Shown here: positions 1 to 5,551 of the stretch, piece after piece
How the letters are laid out: every line of letters starts with the position of its first letter
How positions within the stretch are numbered: the stretch's first letter is position 1
Assembly (NCBI GenBank): GCA_964502465.1
Contig: CAZCWX010000633.1
Location: 1-6,511, forward strand
DNA from: CAZCWX01 sp964502465
Lineage (GTDB): Bacteria; Desulfobacterota; Binatia; Bin18
Direction: 5' to 3'
Length of the DNA: 6,511 nt
Position numbers and translations under genes: made by a program
Notes under the pieces: generated by a model
The model's input: the letters and a program-made list of their open reading frames with translations, nothing else
What the model was told of the DNA's origin: nothing
Database searches by the model: none

Positions 1-356
1 ATTTGCTCCGCCACACTTGGGGCAAGCAACCAGCCCCCCAGCCCCATAAGCACTGCAAGTCCAAGCACGACAACGGCGAGGGACCACCCCTCGGTGAGTG
101 CAGTATACTCACGCACCCACTTGCTGAGGCTGCACAGAAAAATCGCAAGCAGGATCCCTGCGAAGACGAGCAGGAGGACACTGCTTACTGACCACACGAA
201 GAGGCTGAAGAAGACAACGGCAGTGACTACCCCCACAACTACTAGAACACGTCGCATAAAATCACCATGTTCATATTGGGGCATACTATGCGGAGTGTCA
301 CCGTCAGGCGTGTCGTAGCTCCTGGCCTGCCACTTGTGTTCTGTCGGGTTCATCAT
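1..356 (-). CDS. AI-2E family transporter (PerM-like), N-terminal part, runs off the left edge
   Basis: This reading frame starts at an ATG pair (354-356 and 351-353) and stays open for 118 codons to the window edge, so the C-terminal two thirds are missing. The first ~34 residues are polar. Hydrophobic segments follow at about 37-55, 57-77 and 92-112. The order RRVL, VLLLVFAGILLAIFL, GWSLAVVV and WLLAPSVAEQ is the pattern I know from the N-terminus of AI-2E/PerM permeases, which are eight-helix inner-membrane proteins exporting small solutes or, in some members, acting as Na+/H+ antiporters. The substrate cannot be read from the sequence. The start lies 9 bp after the stop of the MscS gene, and the Shine-Dalgarno-like AGGACAGG overlaps that stop, so the two genes look like one translationally coupled unit. 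If the upstream channel gene is dead, coupling to this gene may be weakened. Family assignment is by recall of conserved motifs. Confidence 0.82.
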   Translation of the reverse strand, partial: MMNPTEHKWQARSYDTPDGDTPHSMPQYEHGDFMRRVLVVVGVVTAVVFFSLFVWSVSSVLLLVFAGILLAIFLCSLSKWVREYTALTEGWSLAVVVLGLAVLMGLGGWLLAPSVAEQ

Positions 357-365
357 TCACCTGTC

Positions 366-1684
366 CTATGCATCATTATTGCGTCGCTGTCGCGAGAATT
401 CGTAGTCGCTGTTCTGCGTGTCGTGAGGGTCACCTCTACCCAATGCCGCCCGCCAGAGCGCAGGAGGGTGCGGCACCAGCAGGCGGACATCGGGATTCGG
501 TAAGTCAACGCCGACTTCCTTCAAGGCGGTGAGAATGGACTGCCGCACGGCCGAGGTGGTCTCTAGAAAGTCAGCTCGACGGGAGTCCGTCCAGAACCGT
601 GCTTCCAGCAGGATATCCTTCTGTCCCAATGCGCGTACTCGCACGGAGGCGTGTGGTTCTTCCAGCACACCCACCGTCCTTTGGGTTGCCTCGCGGATCA
701 CTGCTGCTGCCTGCCGCAGGTCTGTTCCATAGCCGAGGCATACCTCAACACTGCCTCGTCGGACCGGGGCGGCTGTGTTGTTGATCACCCGTGAGGTTAA
801 TAGGTGTGCATTTGGCACCAGGACTACGCGGCCATCATACGTACGGATCTGCGTGGCCCGCAGGTCAATTCGTTCAACACTTCCTTCCGTGTCTCCCACC
901 ACGATTTGGTCGCCCAATTCAAACGGGCGTAGGGTCAGAATGAGGATGCCGCTGACAAAGTTGGAGAGCATGTCTTTAAGGGCAAAGCCCAGCGCCAGGC
1001 CGGCCAGCCCTAAGCCAGTTACTACTGTCTGGGGCGTAAACCCCAGTGCATCGGCTGCGACCAGCAGGCCGAGCGCCCACACAGTATATATATATAGTAC
1101 GCTACTTGTTTGAGGAGATTCTCCATCGTGCGATCTTCGATGATCCGGCGGAAGAGGGCGCGCATGAGCCAACGTACAGCCGTCGCCACCACTCAGAACG
1201 CACTTATCACTAATAAGGCTGCAAGCGCGCGCGGGATGATGGTAATCGCCGACTCGCCCAGCCGGGCAAAGGCAGTTTCGACCGCAGCTTGTACCTCAGC
1301 CGGAAAGCGGCCCCAGGCCGACAACCGCCGTTCGCGGGCGCGCTGCAGCGCACGGTCCAGGGCCTGTGCCCACTGAGCCGAGAGGGCGTCGACTGTCGTA
1401 ATATTCTCCTGCGCATCAGTCTCCGTTACGGTCACGACTGGCACCCCGGCGACCGTGATGACGTGTTCCATACTTCCTCCACCAGAAGTGGCAACCCGCG
1501 CCGGCGCAATCGCGTGGAGATTCTCCAAGAGTGTAGTTAAGCGCTGCTCGATGCGCCGGGTACGGGTGGTCGCGTCCATACTTCCTAGGGGGCCGACACG
1601 GAATACCGCACGCCCATCTACACGCACAGTGACACGCTCCTCTTGCGCCTGCACAGCCCCAGGGAAAAGAATAGTAGCCACCAT
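366..1684 (-). pseudogene. MscS-family mechanosensitive ion channel, disrupted by one stop and one frameshift
   Basis: Small-conductance mechanosensitive channels open under membrane tension to release solutes during osmotic downshock. Correcting two lesions gives a protein of about 438 residues. It begins with a short exported start (cleavage likely after AVQA), then a soluble N-terminal domain to ~140, membrane helices around 150-172 and 193-215, and the pore helix at 216-249, with GLAGLALGFALKDML then SNFVSGILIL. Next comes the MscS beta domain, with RPFELGDQI at 252-260 and VPNAHLLTSRVINN at 289-302, and an alpha/beta C-terminal domain. Lesion one is an in-frame TGA at 1193-1195 (codon 164), where a tryptophan codon is plausible (ISAF-stop-VVATAVRW). 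Lesion two is in the (TA)6 tract at 1085-1096, where removing one TA unit restores YYIYTVWALG. The ATG at 1682-1684 would leave an unusually short signal peptide of 13 residues, and the frame is open further upstream. It is either a pseudogene or a phase-variable or misassembled gene. The next gene downstream is the AI-2E permease. Confidence 0.85.
1085..1096. repeat. (TA)6 dinucleotide tract inside the MscS gene
   Basis: Six uninterrupted TA units lie at the codons for the YYIY segment that leads into the channel's second predicted helix. With six units, the upstream and downstream channel frames are out of register by two bases. Five units (or eight, or two) would join them. Such tracts mutate by slippage, so this may be a simple decay event or a switchable site; the sequence alone does not decide. 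Confidence 0.8.
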
Positions 1685-1747
1685 AAAAAGGAGCGCACCT
1701 GCTCTTTGCCCCCACTGGAAGACTTCACTCTTCGCCCTGTTGATAAT

Positions 1748-1755
1748 CCCTCCTT
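1748..1755 (-). promoter_or_regulatory. Strong Shine-Dalgarno site upstream of the MscS gene
   Basis: The minus strand reads AAGGAGGG here, the best ribosome binding site near the channel gene. No ATG, GTG or TTG lies in the channel frame at the right distance. The in-frame codons that follow are ATT (1745-1747), ATC (1742-1744) and AAC (1739-1741). Starting here would add about 20 residues containing basic residues and lengthen the signal peptide to a normal size. This suggests either a rare ATT/ATC start or a start codon lost by mutation. The ATG at 1682-1684 has only a weak upstream site. Confidence 0.5.
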
Positions 1756-1775
1756 GTTGACATACAGCAAAGAGA

Positions 1776-1816
1776 AAAAGGGCCGCTCCGGTGTTGTCTA
1801 TCGAAGCGGCCCTTTT
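1776..1816 (-). terminator. Rho-independent terminator or leader attenuator hairpin
   Basis: A perfect 12-bp inverted repeat (AAAAGGGCCGCT at 1776-1787 and AGCGGCCCTTTT at 1805-1816) encloses a 17-base loop that can pair further at its base. On the minus strand the stem is followed by a TTTTTCTCTTT tract. It lies 225 bp downstream of the csbD-like gene, so it can end that transcript. Its end is only about 20 bp upstream of the AAGGAGGG site of the channel gene, too close for a separate channel promoter to fit between. On the plus strand the stem also ends in T4, so termination in both directions is possible, although no plus-strand gene precedes it. Confidence 0.75.
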
Positions 1817-1861
1817 AGACTACACGACTGTGGTACACTTCCTGTGGTGACCACCACTGCG

Positions 1862-1971
1862 GTGTCATGCCGAGCCCTTCGGCGCGCTCAGAGCCTACCC
1901 TGAGTGTACTGAAGGAATAAACTCCGCGACGCCTCTCTCGGAGAGACCCTTTGTTGCCCTCAGGGTGACAC
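1862..1971. repeat. Palindromic intergenic repeat (REP/MITE-like) with 6-bp inverted ends
   Basis: The ~110-bp stretch begins GTGTCA (1862-1867) and ends with the inverse, TGACAC (1966-1971). Inside is an imperfect hairpin at 1876-1915, whose arms (CCTTCGG..CTCAG and CTGAG..GAAGG) match at 12 of 16 positions, several of the differences being C-to-T changes that keep G-U pairs. A second small hairpin (TCTC/GAGA) lies at 1934-1946. The CCTTCG...CTCAGG / CCTGAG...CGAAGG theme with flanking GTCATGCC and CAGGGTGACA is a style of dispersed intergenic palindrome I know from many bacterial genomes. Only one copy is visible in the window, so the repeat status is inferred. It has no coding capacity. 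Confidence 0.5.
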
Positions 1972-2040
1972 GGCGAGGGGGCCAATCCTCTGATTTAGCG
2001 TCTCACGATCTCGCGATTCCTGGTGACCCCAGGGGAACTT

Positions 2041-2244
2041 TTAATATTTCAGGTCTCGTTCCCACTCATCGATCTGGCGATCGGCTTCATCTTTGGCGTA
2101 GCCATACTTCTGCTGTAACTTCCCACTCAGTTGATCGCGTTTTCCCTCGATCACATCGAGGTCATCATCAGTGAGCTTTCCCCACTGTTCCTTTACTTTC
2201 CCTTTGAGTTGTTTCCACTGACCTGCGATTTGGTCCCATGCCAT
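2041..2244 (-). CDS. CsbD-family small stress-response protein
   Basis: This 67-residue, highly charged, soluble protein starts MAWDQIAGQWKQLKGKVKEQ and continues with WGKLTDDDLDVIEGKRDQL and SGKLQQKYGYAKDEADRQI. This is the full CsbD domain (N-x-I-x-G-x-W-K-Q-L-K-G-K-V-K, then W-G-K-L-T-D-D-D-L, then G-x-L-x-x-x-Y-G), and the length is typical. CsbD-like proteins are abundant cytoplasmic stress proteins (YjbJ in E. coli, CsbD under sigma-B in Bacillus) whose biochemical role is unknown. The start at 2242-2244 was chosen because AAAGGAG (2254-2260) sits 9 bases upstream and the domain begins there. The open frame extends further upstream but encodes nothing family-like. It is monocistronic or the first gene ahead of the hairpin at 1776-1816. 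Confidence 0.93.
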   Translation of the reverse strand: MAWDQIAGQWKQLKGKVKEQWGKLTDDDLDVIEGKRDQLSGKLQQKYGYAKDEADRQIDEWERDLKY

Positions 2245-2253
2245 ACGGTTATT

Positions 2254-2260
2254 CTCCTTT
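2254..2260 (-). promoter_or_regulatory. Shine-Dalgarno site that fixes the csbD-like start
   Basis: The minus strand reads AAAGGAG with 9 bases before the ATG at 2242-2244. It rules out the longer in-frame starts upstream. Confidence 0.8.
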
Positions 2261-2293
2261 CTGTGAGAATTGTTTACCGGAAGAAAAGAGCAA

Positions 2294-2305
2294 GCGGCAT
2301 GCCGC
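2294..2305. promoter_or_regulatory. Perfect 12-bp palindrome upstream of the csbD-like gene
   Basis: GCGGCATGCCGC is a perfect palindrome 50 bp upstream of the csbD-like start, in what should be its leader or promoter region. It could be an operator or a small leader hairpin (4-bp stem, CATG loop). No convincing -35/-10 pair was identified next to it, so regulation is only a suggestion. Confidence 0.3.
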
Positions 2306-2717
2306 GGGGAAAAGAGAAGTAGGGACAAGGCCTTTGCCAAAAAGCTTCTTTCTTACTGCTTAAGTGCAAAGTCCAGATCGCCTGTCAGGTGCTTAGGTTT
2401 AATAACTCAAACTTTACAGGTTAGGACGATTGATAGGGCAGTTCTCATTTATTTTCAAAGACTTATACGATAGCGTCGCCCACCATGGAAACTGCTGTTT
2501 TCGGTTCTCCATTGGCCGTCTAGACTGCGAAAAATGGCCTTTAGCGAGAATCACAGTTGGTCATCCTGTCAACTTTGAGTAATAAACCCCCTCATTGTTG
2601 TTACTAAATAATCGACAAAGGATACAGGGGGACGCATACACAAGAGTCCAAGAACAAAAAATATGAGGAAAACTCTTCTGCAGTAACTGCTGTTGGATCT
2701 CCCTCGAAAATAACAGC
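2306..2717. other. Gene-free AT-rich spacer between the IS110 remnant and the csbD-like gene
   Basis: No reading frame here resembles a protein I recognise on either strand. The spacer should contain the promoter of the csbD-like gene (right to left) and the 3' noncoding end of the IS110 element, whose outer boundary I could not place. It is clearly richer in A and T than the flanking genes. Although the tnpA fragment enters the other end of the IS110 element, the continuation of tnpA is not found here. Sequence between the IS and the csbD-like gene is therefore not the other half of the same target gene. Confidence 0.6.
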
Positions 2718-3966
2718 TCAAGTCGGGAGTGAAGCGGTCTCCTCTCTGCTTTGAACTGTGACCTGTAAGCCGAGGCGCTCGAGCCGTTGAACAAAGTAAC
2801 GTTTCAGTTGGTCAGCCTTAGTGCGGTCCAAGTAGTCTGCCCCTAGTTCGCGATAGGGCTGTGTGGTTTTGAGGACATGGTAGACAATCACCAATAGAGT
2901 ATGGCCGACTGCCACCATGGCGCGTTTCTTGCTCTTGCGTGCGGCCAAGCGGCGAAAGCGAGCGGCCAGGGAGGTGGCTGTGGTGTGAGAAGCGGCCCCT
3001 GCCGCCTGGCAGAGACTGCGCCGCAACCAGGCGCTGCCCTTGCGGGGCTGATCCAAGAGCCGTTTTCCCGCGCTTTCATGGGTTCCGGGACAGATCCCTG
3101 CCCAACTGGCTCAGTGCTGGGCGGAGGGAAACTGGTCCATATTCGTTCCAATCTCGGCGAGGAGATTGGCGGCCGCCCCCTCCTCGATCCCAGGAATGGT
3201 AATGCACAGGGCGATAGCCTCTTGGTACGCTTGGACGTGCTCGTGGATCTGAGGGTCAACCTTGGTGCGTGGTGCTTCCAAGCCTCCAGTTGGTCCTAGA
3301 GGACCTGCAACCGCCACCGCTGGTGATCCGTCCTGCGTCCCTCGAGCGCCAGTTGCATCTGGGGGAGTTTGGCCCGCAGTCGGCGACGTGAAAGGGTCAC
3401 ACGCTTGGTGGCATCCTCTTCCCCAGCCAAGAGTTGCGCCAGGAGAGCGCGGCCGGACACCCCCAACCACTCACTGGCCACAGCCGCTCACTTGATATGC
3501 GCGTCTTCCAAAATCTTCTGCAGGCGGTTGGCAACGGCGGTGTGATCTTGCCGTAGACTGGTGCGCAGGCGCGTCAGATCCCGCAACTGCCGGATCGGGG
3601 TGGGGGGGACAAAGCTGCTGCACAGTAGCCCGTGTTGCAGCCACTCCGCACTCCACGGCACTCTGTAGTGTCCGTCTTGCGCCCTGGCACGGCCTTGCTA
3701 TGCGGCGCATTCACCAGTATGACTGCAACCTGTCCTTCAAGAATATTCCAGATGGGTTTCCAGTAGACGCCGGTAGACTCCATCGCCACGTGCGTCACTT
3801 GCTGACTTTGCAGCCAGTCCACCAGCTCCAGCAAATCCCGCGTCATCGTCCCACACCGCCGGATCTCTTGCTGCGCTTCTCCTAAAGGGCCACGCAACAG
3901 TATACAGGCAGCGATCATCCGCTTATGGACATCCAGACCACCACAGCGAGCATACCTGATGTGCAT
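2718..3966 (-). pseudogene. IS110-family DEDD transposase, five disabling lesions
   Basis: IS110 transposases join a RuvC-like DEDD domain to a C-terminal domain with a catalytic serine and act with an element-encoded bridge RNA. Joining the frames gives about 416 residues. The start ATG (3964-3966) follows AAGGAGGG closely. The DEDD residues seen are Asp12 (GLDVHK), Glu63 (MESTGVYW) and Asp99 (GRKTD); the fourth position, expected as Asp, reads Glu102. The C-terminal domain shows TIPGIEEGAAANLLAEIG, ASWAGICPGTHESAGKR (with the conserved serine) and KGSAWLRR, then AVGHTLLVIVYH. Lesions: a one-base loss near 3655 (after KTDTTEC), TGA at 3488-3490 (ILEDAHIK-stop), TAG at 3296-3298 (LLQVL-type site), a one-base loss in a T run near 3280, and TGA at 3111-3113 (SAQH-stop-ASWAG). 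Each lesion falls where the flanking protein is otherwise colinear with the family. This copy cannot make an active enzyme unless these are sequence errors. Confidence 0.9.
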
Positions 3967-4076
3967 CCTTCCCTCCTTACGCTCGCCAGAAACTGAACGC
4001 CCGCCATGCTCAGCCTCTCCCTCGCGTGCTCTCCACCGATAGCGGGGGCGACAATCCGTGGTACCTCGGGGCGTTC
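3967..4076 (-). ncRNA. Possible remnant of the IS110 bridge RNA in the noncoding left end
   Basis: IS110-group elements encode a structured bridge RNA in the noncoding end upstream of the transposase. Here that segment is bounded by an exact 8-bp inverted repeat: GAACGCCC on the minus strand at 4069-4076 and GGGCGTTC at 3995-4002. Between them lies CCCCCG CTAT CGGTGG, a stem-loop with one mismatch, and a GGTACC palindrome. The segment ends in the AAGGAGGG ribosome binding site at 3972-3979. At about 110 bp it is shorter than the ~177-base RNA described for IS621, so the RNA may overlap the gene start or be incomplete. Structure and location are observed; the function is inferred. Confidence 0.35.
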
Positions 4077-4601
4077 CAGACGGGTAATGCCGGGGCGAAC
4101 GATCTTGTCTCTGCGGAGTCGGTCACACGCAAGCTGCAGTAAGAGCGAGGGTTTGTCATGTTCCAGCGCCCGCTCTACCAACCAACGGCTGAGGCGACGC
4201 CAGTCGGCCGTCGCGACCTTGTGGAATCCCAAATGGTCCATAATGTCGTGGAGATGGTCAGTGCGCGTGTGGGCACGGTTGCCATACGCTCCTAAACTGG
4301 CAGGAGCCTCACCGAGTTGCTCTGCCACATAGCTGACCACGGGGACGGGAGCCGTCGTCAGATCGTCGGGCGCAAAGCCGAGATAGCGCAGCGCGCAGAG
4401 CTGCAGGGCAAAGCCCAGCCGGTTGTGGGCTCCCCGTTGGCGATACACTCTACGGCGATCCGCCTCCGACAGCGTAAAGTAGTCCGAGACATCACGGGGC
4501 GGAATGTCCTCTGGAAAGCGCCGCTGTCGCTCCCGTTCGTCCTCGGTTAAGAAATACCCTTGCAGGACGCTTCCTTCCAGATGGGCAGAGCGCGCAAACA
4601 C
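4071..4601 (-). pseudogene. tnpA: Tn3-family transposase TnpA, N-terminal fragment (DUF4158 region)
   Basis: TnpA catalyses replicative transposition of Tn3-family elements and is normally near 1000 residues. Only about 177 remain. The fragment contains VLQGYFLTEDERERQRRFPE, then YFTLSEADRR and RGAHNRLGFALQLCALRYLG at about 54-75. VSYVAEQLG and LGFHKVATADWRRLSRWL follow, and the family pattern ends with RRDKIVRPGITRLER at 163-177. After that the family pattern stops abruptly at the IS110 left end; the frame stays open to 3915 by chance through IS sequence. The GTG at 4599-4601 is a plausible start with GGGAG just upstream; a later start near VLQGYFL is possible. It is divergent from tnpR with 106 bp between, the classic Tn3 arrangement. 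The C-terminal DDE domain is not in the window, so this copy is dead. Confidence 0.88.
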
Positions 4602-4707
4602 ACCCGCTCCCTGCCAAATAGGGTCTCCCCAAAATACGGGGTGTGAACCCCTTGATTCCCCAGGATTTTTTCCGCTGGGAAAGCCTGCTAAAAGGGGGAT
4701 ACCCTAC
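4602..4707. promoter_or_regulatory. tnpA-tnpR intergenic region, candidate res site and divergent promoters
   Basis: In Tn3-type elements with divergent tnpA and tnpR, the resolvase acts at res located between them and represses both promoters. This 106-bp spacer fits that size and place. It contains GGGGT-GTGA-ACCCC and an imperfect repeat TTCCCCAG...CTGGGAAA (4656-4663 and 4675-4682) around a T-rich centre. I do not see three clear resolvase subsites, nor a convincing -35/-10 pair, so the assignment rests on position. Confidence 0.45.
4691..4698 (+). promoter_or_regulatory. Shine-Dalgarno site that fixes the tnpR start
   Basis: AAAGGGGG with 9 bases before the ATG at 4708. It supports this start over the upstream in-frame ATG codons, which lie inside tnpA on the opposite strand. 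Confidence 0.65.
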
Positions 4708-5328
4708 ATGACACAAAAACAGATGCCGTCCATTGCCTGCTACTGCCGGGTCTCGTCTCGGCGACAAAAGTACGACAGCCAGAAAACGGAGATCCAACGC
4801 TGGCTGCACCGTACCGGCATGCGCTCCTCTCGCGTGCAGTGGTTCGAAGACACGGAGACCGGGCGAACCTTGCGCCGCCCGGCGTTCGAGCGACTGCAAC
4901 ACGCCATCTTCAATGGGATCGTAAAGACCGTGGTGGTGTGGAAACTCGATCGCCTCTCGCGCCGTCAGCACGAGGGCATCAATCTCTTGGCGGAGTGGTG
5001 TGAGCGCGGCGTTCGGATTGTCGTGGTCACGCAGCAGATTGATCTCAGTGGGACGGTGGGCCGCATGATCGCCAGCGTTTTGTTTGGCTTGGCCGAAATC
5101 GAACAAGAGTACCGGCGTGAACGCCAAGCGGCAGGCATCGCCGTGGCCAAACGCCGTGGGGTCTACCGCGGGCGGGCGAAAGGTACGACCAAGGCGAAGC
5201 CTGCTCGGGCGCGGACGCTTCGTACTCGTGGCCTTGATGCCACGGAGATCGCGAATGCGCTGAAAGTCAGTCTCCGCACGGTCTTCCGGTATCTGGCTGA
5301 GAGAACTCCGTCAGTGCCAGTTCCTTAA
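4708..5328 (+). CDS. tnpR: Serine recombinase, Tn3-family resolvase TnpR
   Basis: This 206-residue protein resolves transposon cointegrates by recombination at res. The N-terminal catalytic domain shows YCRVSS at 12-17 with the nucleophilic Ser16, KLDRLSR at 79-85 with the two conserved arginines, and a long E helix around AEIEQEYRRERQAAGIAVAK (129-148). RGVYRGRAKGT links it to a C-terminal helix-turn-helix at about 176-198 (LDATEIANALKVSLRTVFRY). Length and layout match classical small resolvases. I chose the ATG at 4708-4710 because AAAGGGGG sits 9 bases upstream and the family pattern starts just after it; the open frame further upstream is the shadow of tnpA. The gene is divergent from tnpA, and its TAA lies inside the terminal inverted repeat. 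It looks intact and is the only complete gene of the transposon. Confidence 0.95.
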   Translation: MTQKQMPSIACYCRVSSRRQKYDSQKTEIQRWLHRTGMRSSRVQWFEDTETGRTLRRPAFERLQHAIFNGIVKTVVVWKLDRLSRRQHEGINLLAEWCERGVRIVVVTQQIDLSGTVGRMIASVLFGLAEIEQEYRRERQAAGIAVAKRRGVYRGRAKGTTKAKPARARTLRTRGLDATEIANALKVSLRTVFRYLAERTPSVPVP

Positions 5329-5361
5329 CGACGTTTTTTTCACGGTTACTCTGGGAACCCC
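5324..5361 (-). repeat. 38-bp terminal inverted repeat of a Tn3-family transposon
   Basis: Read on the minus strand it is exactly 38 bases. It begins GGGGTTCCC, has a run of seven A in the second half, and ends CGTCGTTAAG. This is the family format: GGGG at the tip, an A-rich stretch, and the C-G-(C/T)-TAAG inner end that TnpA binds. The layout recalls the Tn4430-type ends. It starts inside the last codons of tnpR and includes its TAA stop. Confidence 0.85.
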
Positions 5362-5547
5362 TGTTTACGCGATCGGGGTCCTTTCCAGCGCCTCTGGGTG
5401 CAACCGGCCGCCGGCGATGCGGGGACGGCGCTGCGCTCTGGATTCACGCGCAAGAGCGGCAGACTGAGGAGTATGCGGACGACTGTCAGTATCGCATGGA
5501 GCATATGTTTCTGGGTCCGGCGTACAGTGGTGACGAAATCGCCTCGC
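5362..5547 (+). pseudogene. NodU/CmcH-type carbamoyltransferase, internal fragment
   Basis: Carbamoyltransferases of this family transfer a carbamoyl group from carbamoyl phosphate to sugars, antibiotics or polysaccharides. The first frame reads RDRGPFQRLWVQPAAGDAGT, the strongly conserved GPF-x-x-x-WVQPAAGDAG signature. After a frame change near 5431-5437 it continues ALWIHAQERQTEEYADDCQY and then RMEHMFLGPAYSGDEIA, which fits the family region that follows (LGPA...EI). The shift is explained by a 7-base loss between two GCGCTG repeats, since TALGAALW is expected where the sequence has TAL directly abutting. The 5' part is cut by the transposon end at 5361 and the 3' part by the next fragment. 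It cannot be functional. Confidence 0.72.
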
Positions 5548-5551
5548 GTCG

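Larger units (their letters stand above)
2718..4076 (-). mobile_element. IS110-family element, degenerate, inserted in or joined to a Tn3-family tnpA
   Basis: The element consists of a disrupted DEDD transposase (2718-3966) and about 110 bp of upstream noncoding DNA. It is on the same strand as the truncated tnpA. The tnpA protein similarity stops at residue 177 (TRLER, 4071-4076), and an inverted repeat starts at the same base, so I place the left end within a few bases of 4076. IS110 elements lack classical terminal inverted repeats, and the outer right end could lie anywhere from about 2560 to 2717. No target duplication was found, as expected for this family. Confidence 0.65.
4074..5361. 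mobile_element. Right-hand part of a Tn3-family transposon (tnpA fragment, spacer, tnpR, 38-bp end)
   Basis: The module runs from the tnpA breakpoint through the divergent spacer and tnpR to a complete 38-bp terminal inverted repeat. The other end, with the rest of tnpA, is missing, so the element is one-ended and not mobile by itself. The base after the repeat (5362) begins unrelated carbamoyltransferase coding sequence, which confirms the boundary independently. The expected 5-bp target duplicate would be TGTTT (5362-5366), but its partner cannot be looked for because the other end is absent. Confidence 0.85.

Noticed and set aside
775..1113. 112-codon plus-strand open frame
   Set aside because: It is antisense to the conserved pore and beta domain of the channel and has a shadow-type composition.
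1193..1195. UGA read as tryptophan (alternative genetic code)
   Set aside because: Intact genes here use TGG for tryptophan, and the other in-frame TGA codons (3488-3490, 3111-3113) are at positions where leucine is expected, so decay explains them better.
1756..1761. Perfect TTGACA on the plus strand
   Set aside because: No -10 element at the right spacing and no plus-strand gene downstream.
2019..2033. CCTGG-TGACC-CCAGG hairpin just after the csbD-like stop
   Set aside because: The stem is only 5 bp and has no following T tract on the minus strand; the hairpin at 1776-1816 is a much better terminator.
2245..2340. N-terminal extension of the csbD-like frame
   Set aside because: It precedes a good ribosome binding site and has no family similarity; the native protein starts at 2244.
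2561..2794. 77-codon minus-strand open frame at the IS110 3' end
   Set aside because: It overlaps the transposase C-terminus in another frame, and the remaining part matches nothing I recognise.
2901..3299. 132-codon plus-strand open frame
   Set aside because: It lies antisense to the IS110 transposase, is rich in G, A, P and R, and has no recognisable motif; a GC-driven shadow.
4504..4707. Upstream in-frame extension of the resolvase frame on the plus strand
   Set aside because: It encodes arginine- and serine-rich sequence unlike resolvases and lies antisense to tnpA. The start at 4708 has a good ribosome binding site and begins the family pattern.
4492..5127. 211-codon minus-strand open frame opposite tnpR
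   Set aside because: It is a shadow of tnpR, with no family resemblance and overlapping the divergent spacer.
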